From Spirochaetales bacterium (lineage in GTDB: Bacteria > Spirochaetota > Spirochaetia > DTKZ01), in contig JAGODW010000019.1 of the NCBI GenBank assembly GCA_017998025.1, forward strand, positions 1-12,428: a stretch of DNA of 12,428 nt, read 5' to 3'. A program made the translations under genes and the position numbers. Each line of letters opens with the position of its first letter. The first letter of the stretch is position 1. The notes under the pieces are model-generated. The model was given only the letters and a program-made list of their open reading frames with translations. It ran no database searches and was not told the origin of the DNA. Positions 5,314 to 12,428 of the stretch are shown piece by piece.

Positions 5314-6238
5314 TTTCTTCTTCTGTTTCTTCTACCTCGTCTTCCTCCAGTTCCTCTTCCTCTTCATCCTCCACCTCTTCATCTTCCTCCTCTAGTTCCC
5401 CTTCCAGTTCTTCCCTCTCGTACTCTTCCTCACCGCTCTCTTCTTCGAACTCTTCCTCGTCTTCTGCCTCAAAGTCGTCAATTTCGAAGATCGGTTCTTC
5501 GGAAGTCTCTACCAGGTATACATCTTCTCCTTCTTCTTCGTAGAACAATATACGGCTGCAGTAGGGGCAGAAGAGAATCGATTGCCCGCTCCGTACTTCG
5601 TTAACAAATTGAATGGGAAGAATCATATGGCAACCGGAACATACTCCTCGTTTTAAGGGAACGATCCCTAAACCAGATTTGCTTCGGATAATCCTCTCAA
5701 ACTTAAACAGCATCTCCGGGTCCAAACCAGGGATCAATTCCTTCTCCTGCTCTTCTAAAGATGCTAGCTGAGCTTTTCGGCTTTCTATTTCCGTTCGGAT
5801 TTTTTCTTGTTCTCTTTGAAGTTCTTCTTCTTGTTCTTTTATGAGAGACTCTTCCCGTTCCAATACATGGGCCATTTCTTCAAGAACTTTCTCTTCCTTC
5901 TGAAGATCCCTCCGGAACTGCAGCTCTTTTTCTGCTGCATCCCGTATTTCTTTGTCCAGCGCTTCATATTCTCTCTGGGTCTTAATTAGATCCATCTGCG
6001 ATTCTAGTTTTTCCCTATTCTGTTCCGCTTCCAGCATTTTCTCTTGAAGAGTCTTAATCCGCTGCCTTGTAGCTTCGTACTGCTCATTTTTCTCAATAAA
6101 AGATTTTTTTAATCGAGACAGTACTTCACTTTTCGTCACCAGTGCCCTGGGAATCTCCTGAATTTCTTGCTCTAATGCGTATTTCGCAGAAAGAATATCC
6201 TGCAATGTTCTCAGTTTATCAAATATTTCTTGAATCAT
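5309..6238 (-). CDS. Coiled-coil C4-type zinc-ribbon protein with a long acidic tail
   Basis: 309 residues. Seen: a charged, heptad-like helical region at about 1-168 (long Glu/Lys/Gln-rich coiled coil, probably a hairpin), then a zinc ribbon with CSGC (Cys200, Cys203) and CPYC (Cys224, Cys227). Then comes a tail, 252-309, in which 42 of 58 residues are Asp or Glu. This architecture matches the C4-type zinc-ribbon family (zf-RING_7) that includes Helicobacter HP0958 and Chlamydia CdsZ. Known: HP0958 acts with the flagellar sigma-54/flagellin mRNA system and binds RNA; CdsZ is a type III secretion-associated factor. Its role here cannot be told from sequence. ATG 6238 is preceded by AGAGGGG with good spacing, in the 14-nt gap after rpoD. 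rnpB follows by 14 nt. Confidence 0.88.
   Translation of the reverse strand: MIQEIFDKLRTLQDILSAKYALEQEIQEIPRALVTKSEVLSRLKKSFIEKNEQYEATRQRIKTLQEKMLEAEQNREKLESQMDLIKTQREYEALDKEIRDAAEKELQFRRDLQKEEKVLEEMAHVLEREESLIKEQEEELQREQEKIRTEIESRKAQLASLEEQEKELIPGLDPEMLFKFERIIRSKSGLGIVPLKRGVCSGCHMILPIQFVNEVRSGQSILFCPYCSRILFYEEEGEDVYLVETSEEPIFEIDDFEAEDEEEFEEESGEEEYEREELEGELEEEDEEVEDEEEEELEEDEVEETEEEI
5312..5485 (-). repeat. Low-complexity GAA/GAG/GAT tract coding the acidic tail
   Basis: The last 58 codons of the zinc-ribbon gene are almost all GAA, GAG, GAT or GAC, so the coding strand is strongly purine-rich and the plus strand is a TTC/CTC-like pyrimidine tract. Such trinucleotide-like tracts can change length without shifting the frame. 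Confidence 0.8.
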
Positions 6239-6252
6239 GCATCCCCTCTTTA

Positions 6253-7980
6253 TTAATGATCTAAATAATCCTTCAACCTTCGGCTTCGCTTCGGGTGTCT
6301 TAGGCGGCGTAACGCTTTAGCCTCGATCTGTCGTATTCTTTCACGGGTAACATTAAAATACAATCCTACCTCTTCCAGAGTCAAGGAATACCCATCATCC
6401 AATCCAAACCGCATTTTGAGTACCTCTTGTTCCCGTGGCGGCAAGGTAGAAAGTACATCCCGCAGTTGTTCTTGCAGAAGGGTAAAAGCAGTCTGTGTAG
6501 AAGGATTTTCCACATCCTTGTCTTCGATAAAATCTCCTAACAGGGAATCTTCCTCCTCGCCAATGGGAGTCTCCAATGATATCGGTTCCCGTGCAACGTT
6601 TTTTACAGACTTTACCCGGGAAATAGACCATCCCAACCGTTCTGCAACCTCTTCATCCGTCGGTTCCCTTCCCAGAACCTGCATCAGTTGACGGGATTCT
6701 CGTACAACCTTATTGATCTGTTCAATCATATGGACCGGAACCCGTATAGTTCTAGCTTGATCTGAGATGCTCCGCGTAATAGCCTGTCGAATCCACCAGG
6801 TAGCATAAGTCGAAAACTTGTATCCTTTTCGATACTCAAACTTTTCCACAGCCTTTATCAGGCCAATATTCCCCTCCTGTACAAGATCAAAAAAGTGTAA
6901 TCCTCGATTCGTATACTTTTTTGCTATACTCACCACCAAACGGAGGTTTGCCTTTATGAGTCGATCTTTGGCAGTCTGCATCATGGTTTTTCCCCGAAGG
7001 ATTTCTTTCGCCATCTTCAGGATATTTGCCGCAGATTCTTCAAATTCGATTTCCAGGTTTTTCAGTTTCTTTTCTGTTACCTGAACTTGCCGTATTTCTT
7101 CTTTAATTTCATCCGCAGATAATCCTAACTCTTCCTCGATTTTCATTCGTTTATCAGGAAGTGTGAGACCTCTTCCCAGAGCACGTAAATCCCGAACACT
7201 CGTTACCCGGAGCCGCTTTTCGATCTTTTCTTGATCCTTCCGGTATTTCTTGATTTTTTTTGCAGCCACAATGAATTTTTCAGAAAATTGAAGTATTTCC
7301 TCTGGATGAATTTCAATATGCTGTAGATATTCTTTTAATTGTTCCCTCTTCTGGTTTAATTCCTCATCTTCCCAGATACCCCCCCCATGAGCTAAAATTC
7401 GCTTTTTTTGCTCCATATAGGCTTTTAACTCTGCAATAATTTCTTTTAATAATTCTTTGTAACATTGAACAATGCGCCTTCGTTCAGCTAAATATTCACT
7501 GATTTCTTTCTTAGAAAGATTCATTTCCCGGGGATCTTTTTTGGAGAAAGCCCGCTGGGCAAGCAAGTAGAACTCAGGAATAAGCATGCTGGATTGCTTG
7601 ATCACATCCTTTATGATCGTTTCCCCTTCTTCCATTTTTTTAGAAAGCTCTACTTCTTGTTCAGCAGTCAACAAGTTTTCTTTTCCGATTTCCCGTAGAT
7701 ACAACCGAATCGGATCATCAATGGCAGAATCCTTATCCCGGAGAACAAGCTTTTTTTTCTTTTCTAGTTTTATCGGCTCTTCCAGTTCCTCCAGAGAAAC
7801 GTCTTCCTCCTCGAGGTGGATGTTATGTTCTGCCAGCAGAGCAATAATTTCATCCATCTTTTCTGAGTTTACGATGGCATCTGGGAGAAAATCCTGGACT
7901 TCATCATAACTGATAGTCTTCTTATTTGTAGCATACTCCAGGAGTTTGATAACCGCCGGGTCTTTTTCCAGATCACTCAT
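6253..7980 (-). CDS. rpoD: Housekeeping RNA polymerase sigma factor (sigma-70/RpoD)
   Basis: 575 residues. Seen: region 1.1 at about 1-75, region 1.2 ([25 protein letters not shown], split as [12 protein letters not shown] and [10 protein letters not shown], 88-112), and a long charged non-conserved region at about 120-330. Region 2 (336-418) contains [26 protein letters not shown] and the -10 recognition segment [13 protein letters not shown]. Region 3 spans about 418-495. Region 4 (505-570) has [15 protein letters not shown] and helix-turn-helix [20 protein letters not shown]. The intact region 1.1 and conserved 2.4/4.2 mark a primary sigma, consistent with the TTGACA/TATAAT promoters in this window. 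Start choice: ATG 7980 has GAGGG 9 nt upstream; a TTG at 7989 would touch that site. It overlaps dnaG by 8 nt, implying translational coupling in a macromolecular synthesis operon. Confidence 0.97.
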   Translation of the reverse strand: MSDLEKDPAVIKLLEYATNKKTISYDEVQDFLPDAIVNSEKMDEIIALLAEHNIHLEEEDVSLEELEEPIKLEKKKKLVLRDKDSAIDDPIRLYLREIGKENLLTAEQEVELSKKMEEGETIIKDVIKQSSMLIPEFYLLAQRAFSKKDPREMNLSKKEISEYLAERRRIVQCYKELLKEIIAELKAYMEQKKRILAHGGGIWEDEELNQKREQLKEYLQHIEIHPEEILQFSEKFIVAAKKIKKYRKDQEKIEKRLRVTSVRDLRALGRGLTLPDKRMKIEEELGLSADEIKEEIRQVQVTEKKLKNLEIEFEESAANILKMAKEILRGKTMMQTAKDRLIKANLRLVVSIAKKYTNRGLHFFDLVQEGNIGLIKAVEKFEYRKGYKFSTYATWWIRQAITRSISDQARTIRVPVHMIEQINKVVRESRQLMQVLGREPTDEEVAERLGWSISRVKSVKNVAREPISLETPIGEEEDSLLGDFIEDKDVENPSTQTAFTLLQEQLRDVLSTLPPREQEVLKMRFGLDDGYSLTLEEVGLYFNVTRERIRQIEAKALRRLRHPKRSRRLKDYLDH

Positions 7981-9751
7981 CCTCGACAACCCTCAATTTT
8001 AACAGCTCTCCATCTAAATACATTTTTTTCTCCAGCAACTCGGTAAGTGCTTCCTCTTGACCGTTCTGCTGACAAACTCGTATTTCTTTTATTACATCCT
8101 TGCGTTGATTTTCTAAATTCCTTCTTTTCAGAAAAATCACACTATCTCGAATTAGTTTTTCCTGGTTTAATTTAAACTCTTCAGTCATAAATTTACTTAG
8201 TACAAATGTTCGTAAGGTTTCGTCTTGAATACTCTCCAGAACCTTATGGGGTTCCCATCCCTCTTGCCGATACATTTCCTCCAGAGAAATAAACAACTCC
8301 CTCCCTCCCGGATCTACAAAATCCTCCAGGGAAACACGGGATCTCACTTCTTCAAATATTCTTCTACTCTCTAGAGCAATAATCATAAGTACTAGCTCTG
8401 GAGTACGTTGAATCGTTTCTTTCTGTTTTCCTTCCTGCGCTTCTATCCTCTCCTGTGCAATCCATCTCTTTTTTAAAAAATCTTTCCGAACAGACTCTCT
8501 ATCAATCTGGAAATATTCTGCTATTTGACTGATAGCATTGTCCCTCTTTACTTCCGAGGCTACACTTTCAATATACGGAAAGAGATCCCATACTTTCAAC
8601 TGTTTTTCTTGTAGACCTTCCTTGTTCCCATCCCGAGCAGATTTTTGCAACAAGAATTCAAGTATAGGTATAGAATATTTCACAATCTTTTGCAACTCGT
8701 CTTTTTGTTGATTTTGGATAAATTCTGCTGGATCTTTGTACGGGAATTGGCCTGCATCTGCAACCCGAACTTCTATCTCTGCCTGCTCACAGAGAATTGC
8801 TGCTCTCCGTACTGCCTGTATTCCTGCCGTATCCTGATCAAAAAATAGAATCACCTGATCGGCAAAACGACGGATCAAGCGGGCCTGCATTGATGTAAAT
8901 GCAGTTCCCAACGGTGCAACCGCTGTTTCTATGCCAGCCTGATGGAGGGCTAATACATCCATATACCCTTCCGCCAGAACTACAGAACGTGCCTTTCGAA
9001 TGGCCTCCTTAGCATGGAAGAATCCGTAAAGAGTTTCCCCCTTCTTGAATAAGGAAGATTCCGGTGAATTCAGATATTTCGGCCCCTGCCCCTGCAGGAT
9101 TCTACCGCCAAACGCTACTATTTCTCCCTGTAAAGAATAAATCGGAAACATGATTCTTCCTGTGAAGAAGGAGCGATCGGGATTCTTAGATGAAAAAAGC
9201 CCTGTATGCTGAAGAAAGTCTGAGGAATAGTTTTTTCCCTGGAGGAACCGTTTCAGCCAAAGAGGATCAGGCGGTGAGTACCCTAAAAGGAACTTCTTTA
9301 TGATCGAATCCTCAAGTCCGCGGTCATGTAAATACTGTACTGCCGAATTTCCTGTTGATGTTTCTATTAGAATATAATGAAAACTCTTCGCAACTCGATG
9401 AAGGAGATCGATCAGGGCTCCGTTTCTTTTTACCGTTTCCGGTGCAGATTCTTCCCATGTATCAACAACTGCAATACCGCATTTTTCCCCTAAATACCGA
9501 ACCGCTTCAGGAAAACTGAGATGTTCAATCTCCATGATAAATTGAAAAACATTCCCACCCTTGTTGCATCCAAAACAGTAAAATAGGCCTTTCTCGGGCT
9601 GTACATAGAAGGAAGGAGTCCTCTCCTGATGGAATGGGCACAATCCCCGATAGCGGTTCCCCGTCTTTTGAAGAGACGTATAGTGTCCTACCACTTCCAG
9701 TATATCGGTTTTTTCAGCAACCTGACGAATAATAGAATCGGGAATATTCAC
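7973..9751 (-). CDS. dnaG: DNA primase
   Basis: 592 residues, normal length. It synthesises RNA primers for replication together with the DnaB helicase. Seen: N-terminal CHC2 zinc domain with CPFH (Cys38, His41) and CFGC (Cys59, Cys62); RNA polymerase core with GRIMFPIY and FGGRIL at 198-219; TOPRIM motifs [13 protein letters not shown] (Glu261), LGTAFT (281-286) and FFDQDTAG (Asp305, Asp307), so the metal-binding acidic residues are all present. The C-terminal about 150 residues are charged and helical, as expected of the helicase-interaction domain. GTG start at 9751 is chosen because AGGTGG lies 7 nt upstream and the gap to the mltG stop is only 3 nt. The end overlaps rpoD by 8 nt. Confidence 0.97.
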   Translation of the reverse strand: MNIPDSIIRQVAEKTDILEVVGHYTSLQKTGNRYRGLCPFHQERTPSFYVQPEKGLFYCFGCNKGGNVFQFIMEIEHLSFPEAVRYLGEKCGIAVVDTWEESAPETVKRNGALIDLLHRVAKSFHYILIETSTGNSAVQYLHDRGLEDSIIKKFLLGYSPPDPLWLKRFLQGKNYSSDFLQHTGLFSSKNPDRSFFTGRIMFPIYSLQGEIVAFGGRILQGQGPKYLNSPESSLFKKGETLYGFFHAKEAIRKARSVVLAEGYMDVLALHQAGIETAVAPLGTAFTSMQARLIRRFADQVILFFDQDTAGIQAVRRAAILCEQAEIEVRVADAGQFPYKDPAEFIQNQQKDELQKIVKYSIPILEFLLQKSARDGNKEGLQEKQLKVWDLFPYIESVASEVKRDNAISQIAEYFQIDRESVRKDFLKKRWIAQERIEAQEGKQKETIQRTPELVLMIIALESRRIFEEVRSRVSLEDFVDPGGRELFISLEEMYRQEGWEPHKVLESIQDETLRTFVLSKFMTEEFKLNQEKLIRDSVIFLKRRNLENQRKDVIKEIRVCQQNGQEEALTELLEKKMYLDGELLKLRVVEDE

Positions 9752-9754
9752 AAA

Positions 9755-10792
9755 TCAACCACCTGGTTGAATTTTCTTTAAATATAATACTTTCGCCTTC
9801 ATATGTTCCTGGAGGGTCCGGGAAAAAAAGTGTTTGCCTGCTTCAGGATCTCTCAAAACAAAATATCTATAATCTGTCTCAGCCGGATAAAAGGCAGCAT
9901 GTAAAGCGGTTTCTCCCGGATTACAGATAGGGCCGGGAGGCAGCCCTAGATGTGTGTAGGTGTTATAGGGAGAAGATACTTCCAGATCTTCGTAGGTCAA
10001 GACATCCGGATGCGGTCTGCCGAGCTGTTCTGTTAAGACATACTCAACTGTTGCACAAGACCCCAGGGGCATCCGTGCTTTGAGCCTGTTTATGAATACA
10101 GATGCAATAATCGGAGCTTCTTCAGCATCTCGATACTCCCGCTCAACAATAGAGGCCAGGGTAACCTTTGCATATAATTCCTCATCCGTAAGAGAGTTCC
10201 CCTTACCCTGAATTCTAGAAATCCGCTGGAAAAACGTCTCTACCATAGCCTCTATCACTTTTAAAGCAGAGTACTCCTTGGGGAAAAGGTAGGTTTCTGG
10301 AAAGAGATATCCCTCTACATGGACAGAAGGGATTCCATACCGCTTAAGAAGTTCAGGGCTCTGAGAAGCTTCTAAAAAATCACGAGAAGAAACAATACCC
10401 TTGCTCTCCAATAATCGTCCGATTCGGCTACAGGTCCAACCTTCGGGAATGGTAACCTTAAAGAGCGTTTGAGAACCTGTTGTCAGGAAGTCATGGATAT
10501 AGAGAGTGGTCTTTCCTAGAGGCAAAAGATAGTATCCGGCCTGGTATGCTCTCTCTGTACCTTTCCATTTACTTATCCCTATAAGAAAATACTTTGAACG
10601 AATAATCCCACTTTGTTCCAACCGTTCGGCGATTGAATTTAAGCTTTCCCCCTTTGCGACAGAAAACTCGACTTGTTTTTCTTCTGTTACGGGAGGGGGA
10701 GAGTTTAAGTAGCCCAGCAGCAAGCCCCCCCCTATCCCGAATCCAAAGAGGAACACGCCGAGAACAATCAAAAGAACCGTTACTTTTTTCAT
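9755..10792 (-). CDS. mltG: Endolytic murein transglycosylase MltG (YceG family)
   Basis: 345 residues. MltG cleaves nascent glycan strands at the inner membrane and is thought to end their elongation. Seen: short cytoplasmic MKK, one membrane segment at about 4-28, a LysM-like subdomain beginning VEFSVAKGESLNSIAERL (41-58), VTIPEGWT (113-120), VEGYLFPETY (159-168), and the catalytic block TLASIVEREY with Glu217, followed by IIASVFINRL, then MPLGSCATVEY, YNTYTHLGLPPGPICNPG and a FVLRDPEAGKHFFS end. All hallmark motifs are intact. ATG 10792 lies 4 nt after the preceding stop; an AGGTG close to the start may act as a ribosome binding site. It sits directly before dnaG-rpoD and after an OmpA-type protein, so cell-wall and replication/transcription functions share one transcript. 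Confidence 0.96.
   Translation of the reverse strand: MKKVTVLLIVLGVFLFGFGIGGGLLLGYLNSPPPVTEEKQVEFSVAKGESLNSIAERLEQSGIIRSKYFLIGISKWKGTERAYQAGYYLLPLGKTTLYIHDFLTTGSQTLFKVTIPEGWTCSRIGRLLESKGIVSSRDFLEASQSPELLKRYGIPSVHVEGYLFPETYLFPKEYSALKVIEAMVETFFQRISRIQGKGNSLTDEELYAKVTLASIVEREYRDAEEAPIIASVFINRLKARMPLGSCATVEYVLTEQLGRPHPDVLTYEDLEVSSPYNTYTHLGLPPGPICNPGETALHAAFYPAETDYRYFVLRDPEAGKHFFSRTLQEHMKAKVLYLKKIQPGG
9759..9764 (-). promoter_or_regulatory. Shine-Dalgarno fixing the GTG start of dnaG
   Basis: Minus-strand AGGTGG, formed by the last Pro-Gly-Gly codons of mltG, lies 7 nt before the dnaG GTG. It supports the GTG and ties dnaG translation to the end of mltG. Confidence 0.65.
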
Positions 10793-10796
10793 GCAC

Positions 10797-12428
10797 CTAT
10801 CGGATCAAAATAAACTCTACCCTCCGATTTTTCCAGCTGTTTTCCAAATCGCTGGATGGATAGAGCATCTCCTTTCCCCCCTTTCCTTCCACATCTATCC
10901 TTCGTGCTCCCAGTCCTCTCTCTATCAATATCCGCCGTACCGCCTGGGCTCGGGCCAGGGAGAGAGGTTGTAATTCTTCTACTTCTTCCCGCAGCGTGCC
11001 GGAGATATTGTTTGCATGTCCTTCGATCCGGATTTGATAGTTGCTGTACTTTGTAAGAACTTCAACCAACCGGTTTAGAACAGCTGCATTTTTCTTCCCC
11101 TGCTCCGATTGATCAAGGATTACTTCCGGACTGTTAGGAGCAAAGTTAATACTGGAAATCTTAATCTTCAATCGATCCCCTTCCCGGATTACCAGGATAT
11201 CAATAGGAATCAAACCCCGTTCTTCCCGACTGTTTCCATACACATCTTTCACCCGGAAGGTAAACTTGTAATCTTCCGCGGATATTACCAGCTCTCCCTT
11301 ATCAGAATATCCATCCCAGATGATAGTTTCCGGCGGTTGTCCCTTCCCGCTGAAACTTCGGAATACAATATTGTTTCTGTCGTAAATAATGAAACTCCAC
11401 GACTCAATAGGGCTTGTATCTACAGCTCCAGTTCTAATGTACAATTCATCAGCAATTCCATCATTATCCGGTGAGAATGGCAGCGGATTGAGGGAAACAG
11501 AAAGAACCGGCCCTGAAACATCCAGAATAAATGAACTCGATTTAGCCGTGGGGCGATTCCCCTTGGTAAAAACAGCCTCAAAGTTGGCTGTGTACGTTCC
11601 TTCTATGATCTTTCCTTCATCGGACCTGCCGTTCCATTGTATTCGGAGGGGAGAAACAAGGGTTGTCCCTTTGTAGGTTTTTCGTACTGTATTCGTCTGA
11701 TCCAGGAGACTGAGAGTCCACCCTTCCAGCCCATCCGTCATGTTGAGCAGTACGGTAATTTCAAGAACATCTCGTACCCCATCCCCGTTCGGAGAAAAAC
11801 CAGGAGTGTTCACCGTTAGAAAGGCGGATACCCGACGAGTATCCACCCGGATTTGGGGGATTACTCCCTGTCCTTTGTTTCCGGCCGCATCCTCTGATCG
11901 GACTATGTACCGATACACTCCATCCGGGACAATATTTCCCGAGCCATCCTTACCGTCCCAGAGAAAAGAAGGTGCCGTACCGCTCCAGTTAAACTTTCTG
12001 ACAATGGTTCCGAAGCTGTTTTCAATGGATCCTTCCCACTGATTTTCCAGAGAGGAAGATTGAACGATAGACAATGTATCTTTCTGCCCATCTCCATCCG
12101 GCGAGAACAGAACATACGGAGCAGAAACCTCTACCCGGGGGCTTACCGTATCTATCTGTATAGACCCGATTCGAGAAGTTTCCCTGTTTCCATTCAAATA
12201 TAAAACGATCAATTCAGCAGAATAATCGCCGTCAGGAACCCGATTCCCGTTTCCATCCCTTCCGTCCCAGAGATATTCCGAATCAACCCGTCCTCTACCC
12301 TGGTAGGTCCGCACCTGGGTTCCGTCCGTTCTGTGGATTGAAAGATCATACCGTTCTATCCCCTCGTTTACTGCTACCAGAGGAATGAAACGTACAACAT
12401 CCTTTACCCCATCCCCGTTGGGAGAGAA
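10797..12428 (-). CDS. Tandem Ig-like (FlgD/gliding-motility-type) repeat protein with C-terminal OmpA domain; N-terminus beyond the right edge
   Basis: The frame is open from the right edge to TAG at 10797-10799 (543 residues visible), so the 5' end and any signal peptide are outside. Seen: four repeats of about 103-107 residues, each starting FSP(N/D)(G/N)DG and carrying W(D/N)G followed by a DGxY-type turn, as in FlgD-Ig or gliding-motility-associated domains. The final about 117 residues (10800-11150) form an OmpA-type domain: INFAPNS, IRIEGHANN, LSLARAQAVRRIL, VEGKGG and NRRVEF. Known: OmpA domains hold peptidoglycan from the periplasm. The usual GHTD is GHAN here, replacing an aspartate important for diaminopimelate binding. 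Inferred role: a periplasmic or outer-membrane-linked scaffold attached to the cell wall. An internal GTG at 12314 is only an apparent start, since the repeat continues upstream. Confidence 0.88.
   Translation of the reverse strand, partial: FSPNGDGVKDVVRFIPLVAVNEGIERYDLSIHRTDGTQVRTYQGRGRVDSEYLWDGRDGNGNRVPDGDYSAELIVLYLNGNRETSRIGSIQIDTVSPRVEVSAPYVLFSPDGDGQKDTLSIVQSSSLENQWEGSIENSFGTIVRKFNWSGTAPSFLWDGKDGSGNIVPDGVYRYIVRSEDAAGNKGQGVIPQIRVDTRRVSAFLTVNTPGFSPNGDGVRDVLEITVLLNMTDGLEGWTLSLLDQTNTVRKTYKGTTLVSPLRIQWNGRSDEGKIIEGTYTANFEAVFTKGNRPTAKSSSFILDVSGPVLSVSLNPLPFSPDNDGIADELYIRTGAVDTSPIESWSFIIYDRNNIVFRSFSGKGQPPETIIWDGYSDKGELVISAEDYKFTFRVKDVYGNSREERGLIPIDILVIREGDRLKIKISSINFAPNSPEVILDQSEQGKKNAAVLNRLVEVLTKYSNYQIRIEGHANNISGTLREEVEELQPLSLARAQAVRRILIERGLGARRIDVEGKGGKEMLYPSSDLENSWKNRRVEFILIR
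11448..12428 (-). repeat. Four tandem protein repeats with FSPNGDG-type loops
   Basis: Loop-start motifs lie at 12399-12428 (FSPNGDGVKD), 12078-12107 (FSPDGDGQKD), 11769-11798 (FSPNGDGVRD) and 11448-11477 (FSPDNDGIAD). Spacings are 107, 103 and 107 codons. The first three are near-identical; the fourth is degenerate. The repeat array probably continues beyond the right edge. Confidence 0.85.

Noticed and set aside
5133..5543. Plus-strand serine-rich reading frame over the rnpB 5' half
   Set aside because: The poly-Ser is the antisense image of the Glu/Asp codon tract, and its first half is antisense to RNase P RNA.
8829..8840. dnaG TOPRIM reads DQD instead of DGD
   Set aside because: Both metal-binding Asp residues are present and the middle residue varies among primases, so this is not unusual.
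1..12428. Search for CRISPR arrays, transposases, integrases, att-like repeats and toxin-antitoxin or defence genes
   Set aside because: None is visible. Every stretch longer than 100 bases is covered by a housekeeping gene, an envelope gene or a known RNA gene.

Overview
The window looks like chromosomal core DNA from a spirochaete, most probably a free-living or gut-type treponeme of moderate GC content. The reasons are the gene order mltG-dnaG-rpoD-zinc-ribbon protein, the order PEGA/FGE-domain protein-smpB, the repeat-rich OmpA-tailed protein, and tmRNA features (CUGCAGGUGGAG box, resume region AUAACUGCC) that resemble treponemal tmRNA as I remember it. The genus is an inference; no database was searched.

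Layout. Positions 1-2404, minus strand: lepB-lepB-hemW, two tandem but unlike type I signal peptidases followed by a HemW-like radical SAM protein that runs off the left edge. Positions 2405-2472: a 68-bp divergent intergenic region with a perfect TTGACA-N17-TATAAT promoter facing right. Positions 2473-4513, plus strand: a membrane-anchored PEGA plus FGE-fold protein, then smpB one base later. Positions 4594-4943, plus strand: tmRNA (ssrA) with its own promoter. Positions 4969-5294, minus strand: RNase P RNA (rnpB), tail-to-tail with tmRNA and about 25 bp away. Positions 5309-12428, minus strand: a very compact operon, read from right to left as Ig-repeat/OmpA protein (its 5' part lies beyond the window), mltG, dnaG, rpoD, zinc-ribbon coiled-coil protein with an acidic tail, then rnpB. 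Gaps in it are 3 to 15 nt, with one 8-nt overlap (dnaG/rpoD).

How the genes work together. The right half is a spirochaetal version of the macromolecular synthesis operon: DNA primase and the housekeeping sigma factor, with a peptidoglycan terminase and an OmpA-type envelope protein in front instead of rpsU, and an RNA-processing ribozyme behind. The centre is an RNA quality-control cluster: SmpB and tmRNA rescue stalled ribosomes, and RNase P would mature the 5' ends of tRNAs and of the tmRNA. The left half handles protein export.

I found no CRISPR array, transposon, phage gene, toxin-antitoxin pair or defence system. The most unusual items are at sequence level. RNase P RNA carries GGC instead of GGU in the loop that binds tRNA 3' CCA, next to a tmRNA gene that does not encode CCA. 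A consensus promoter seems to start transcription on the A of an AUG (leaderless mRNA). A 58-residue acidic tail is encoded by a purine-rich low-complexity tract just before rnpB. The OmpA domain has lost a ligand-binding aspartate.
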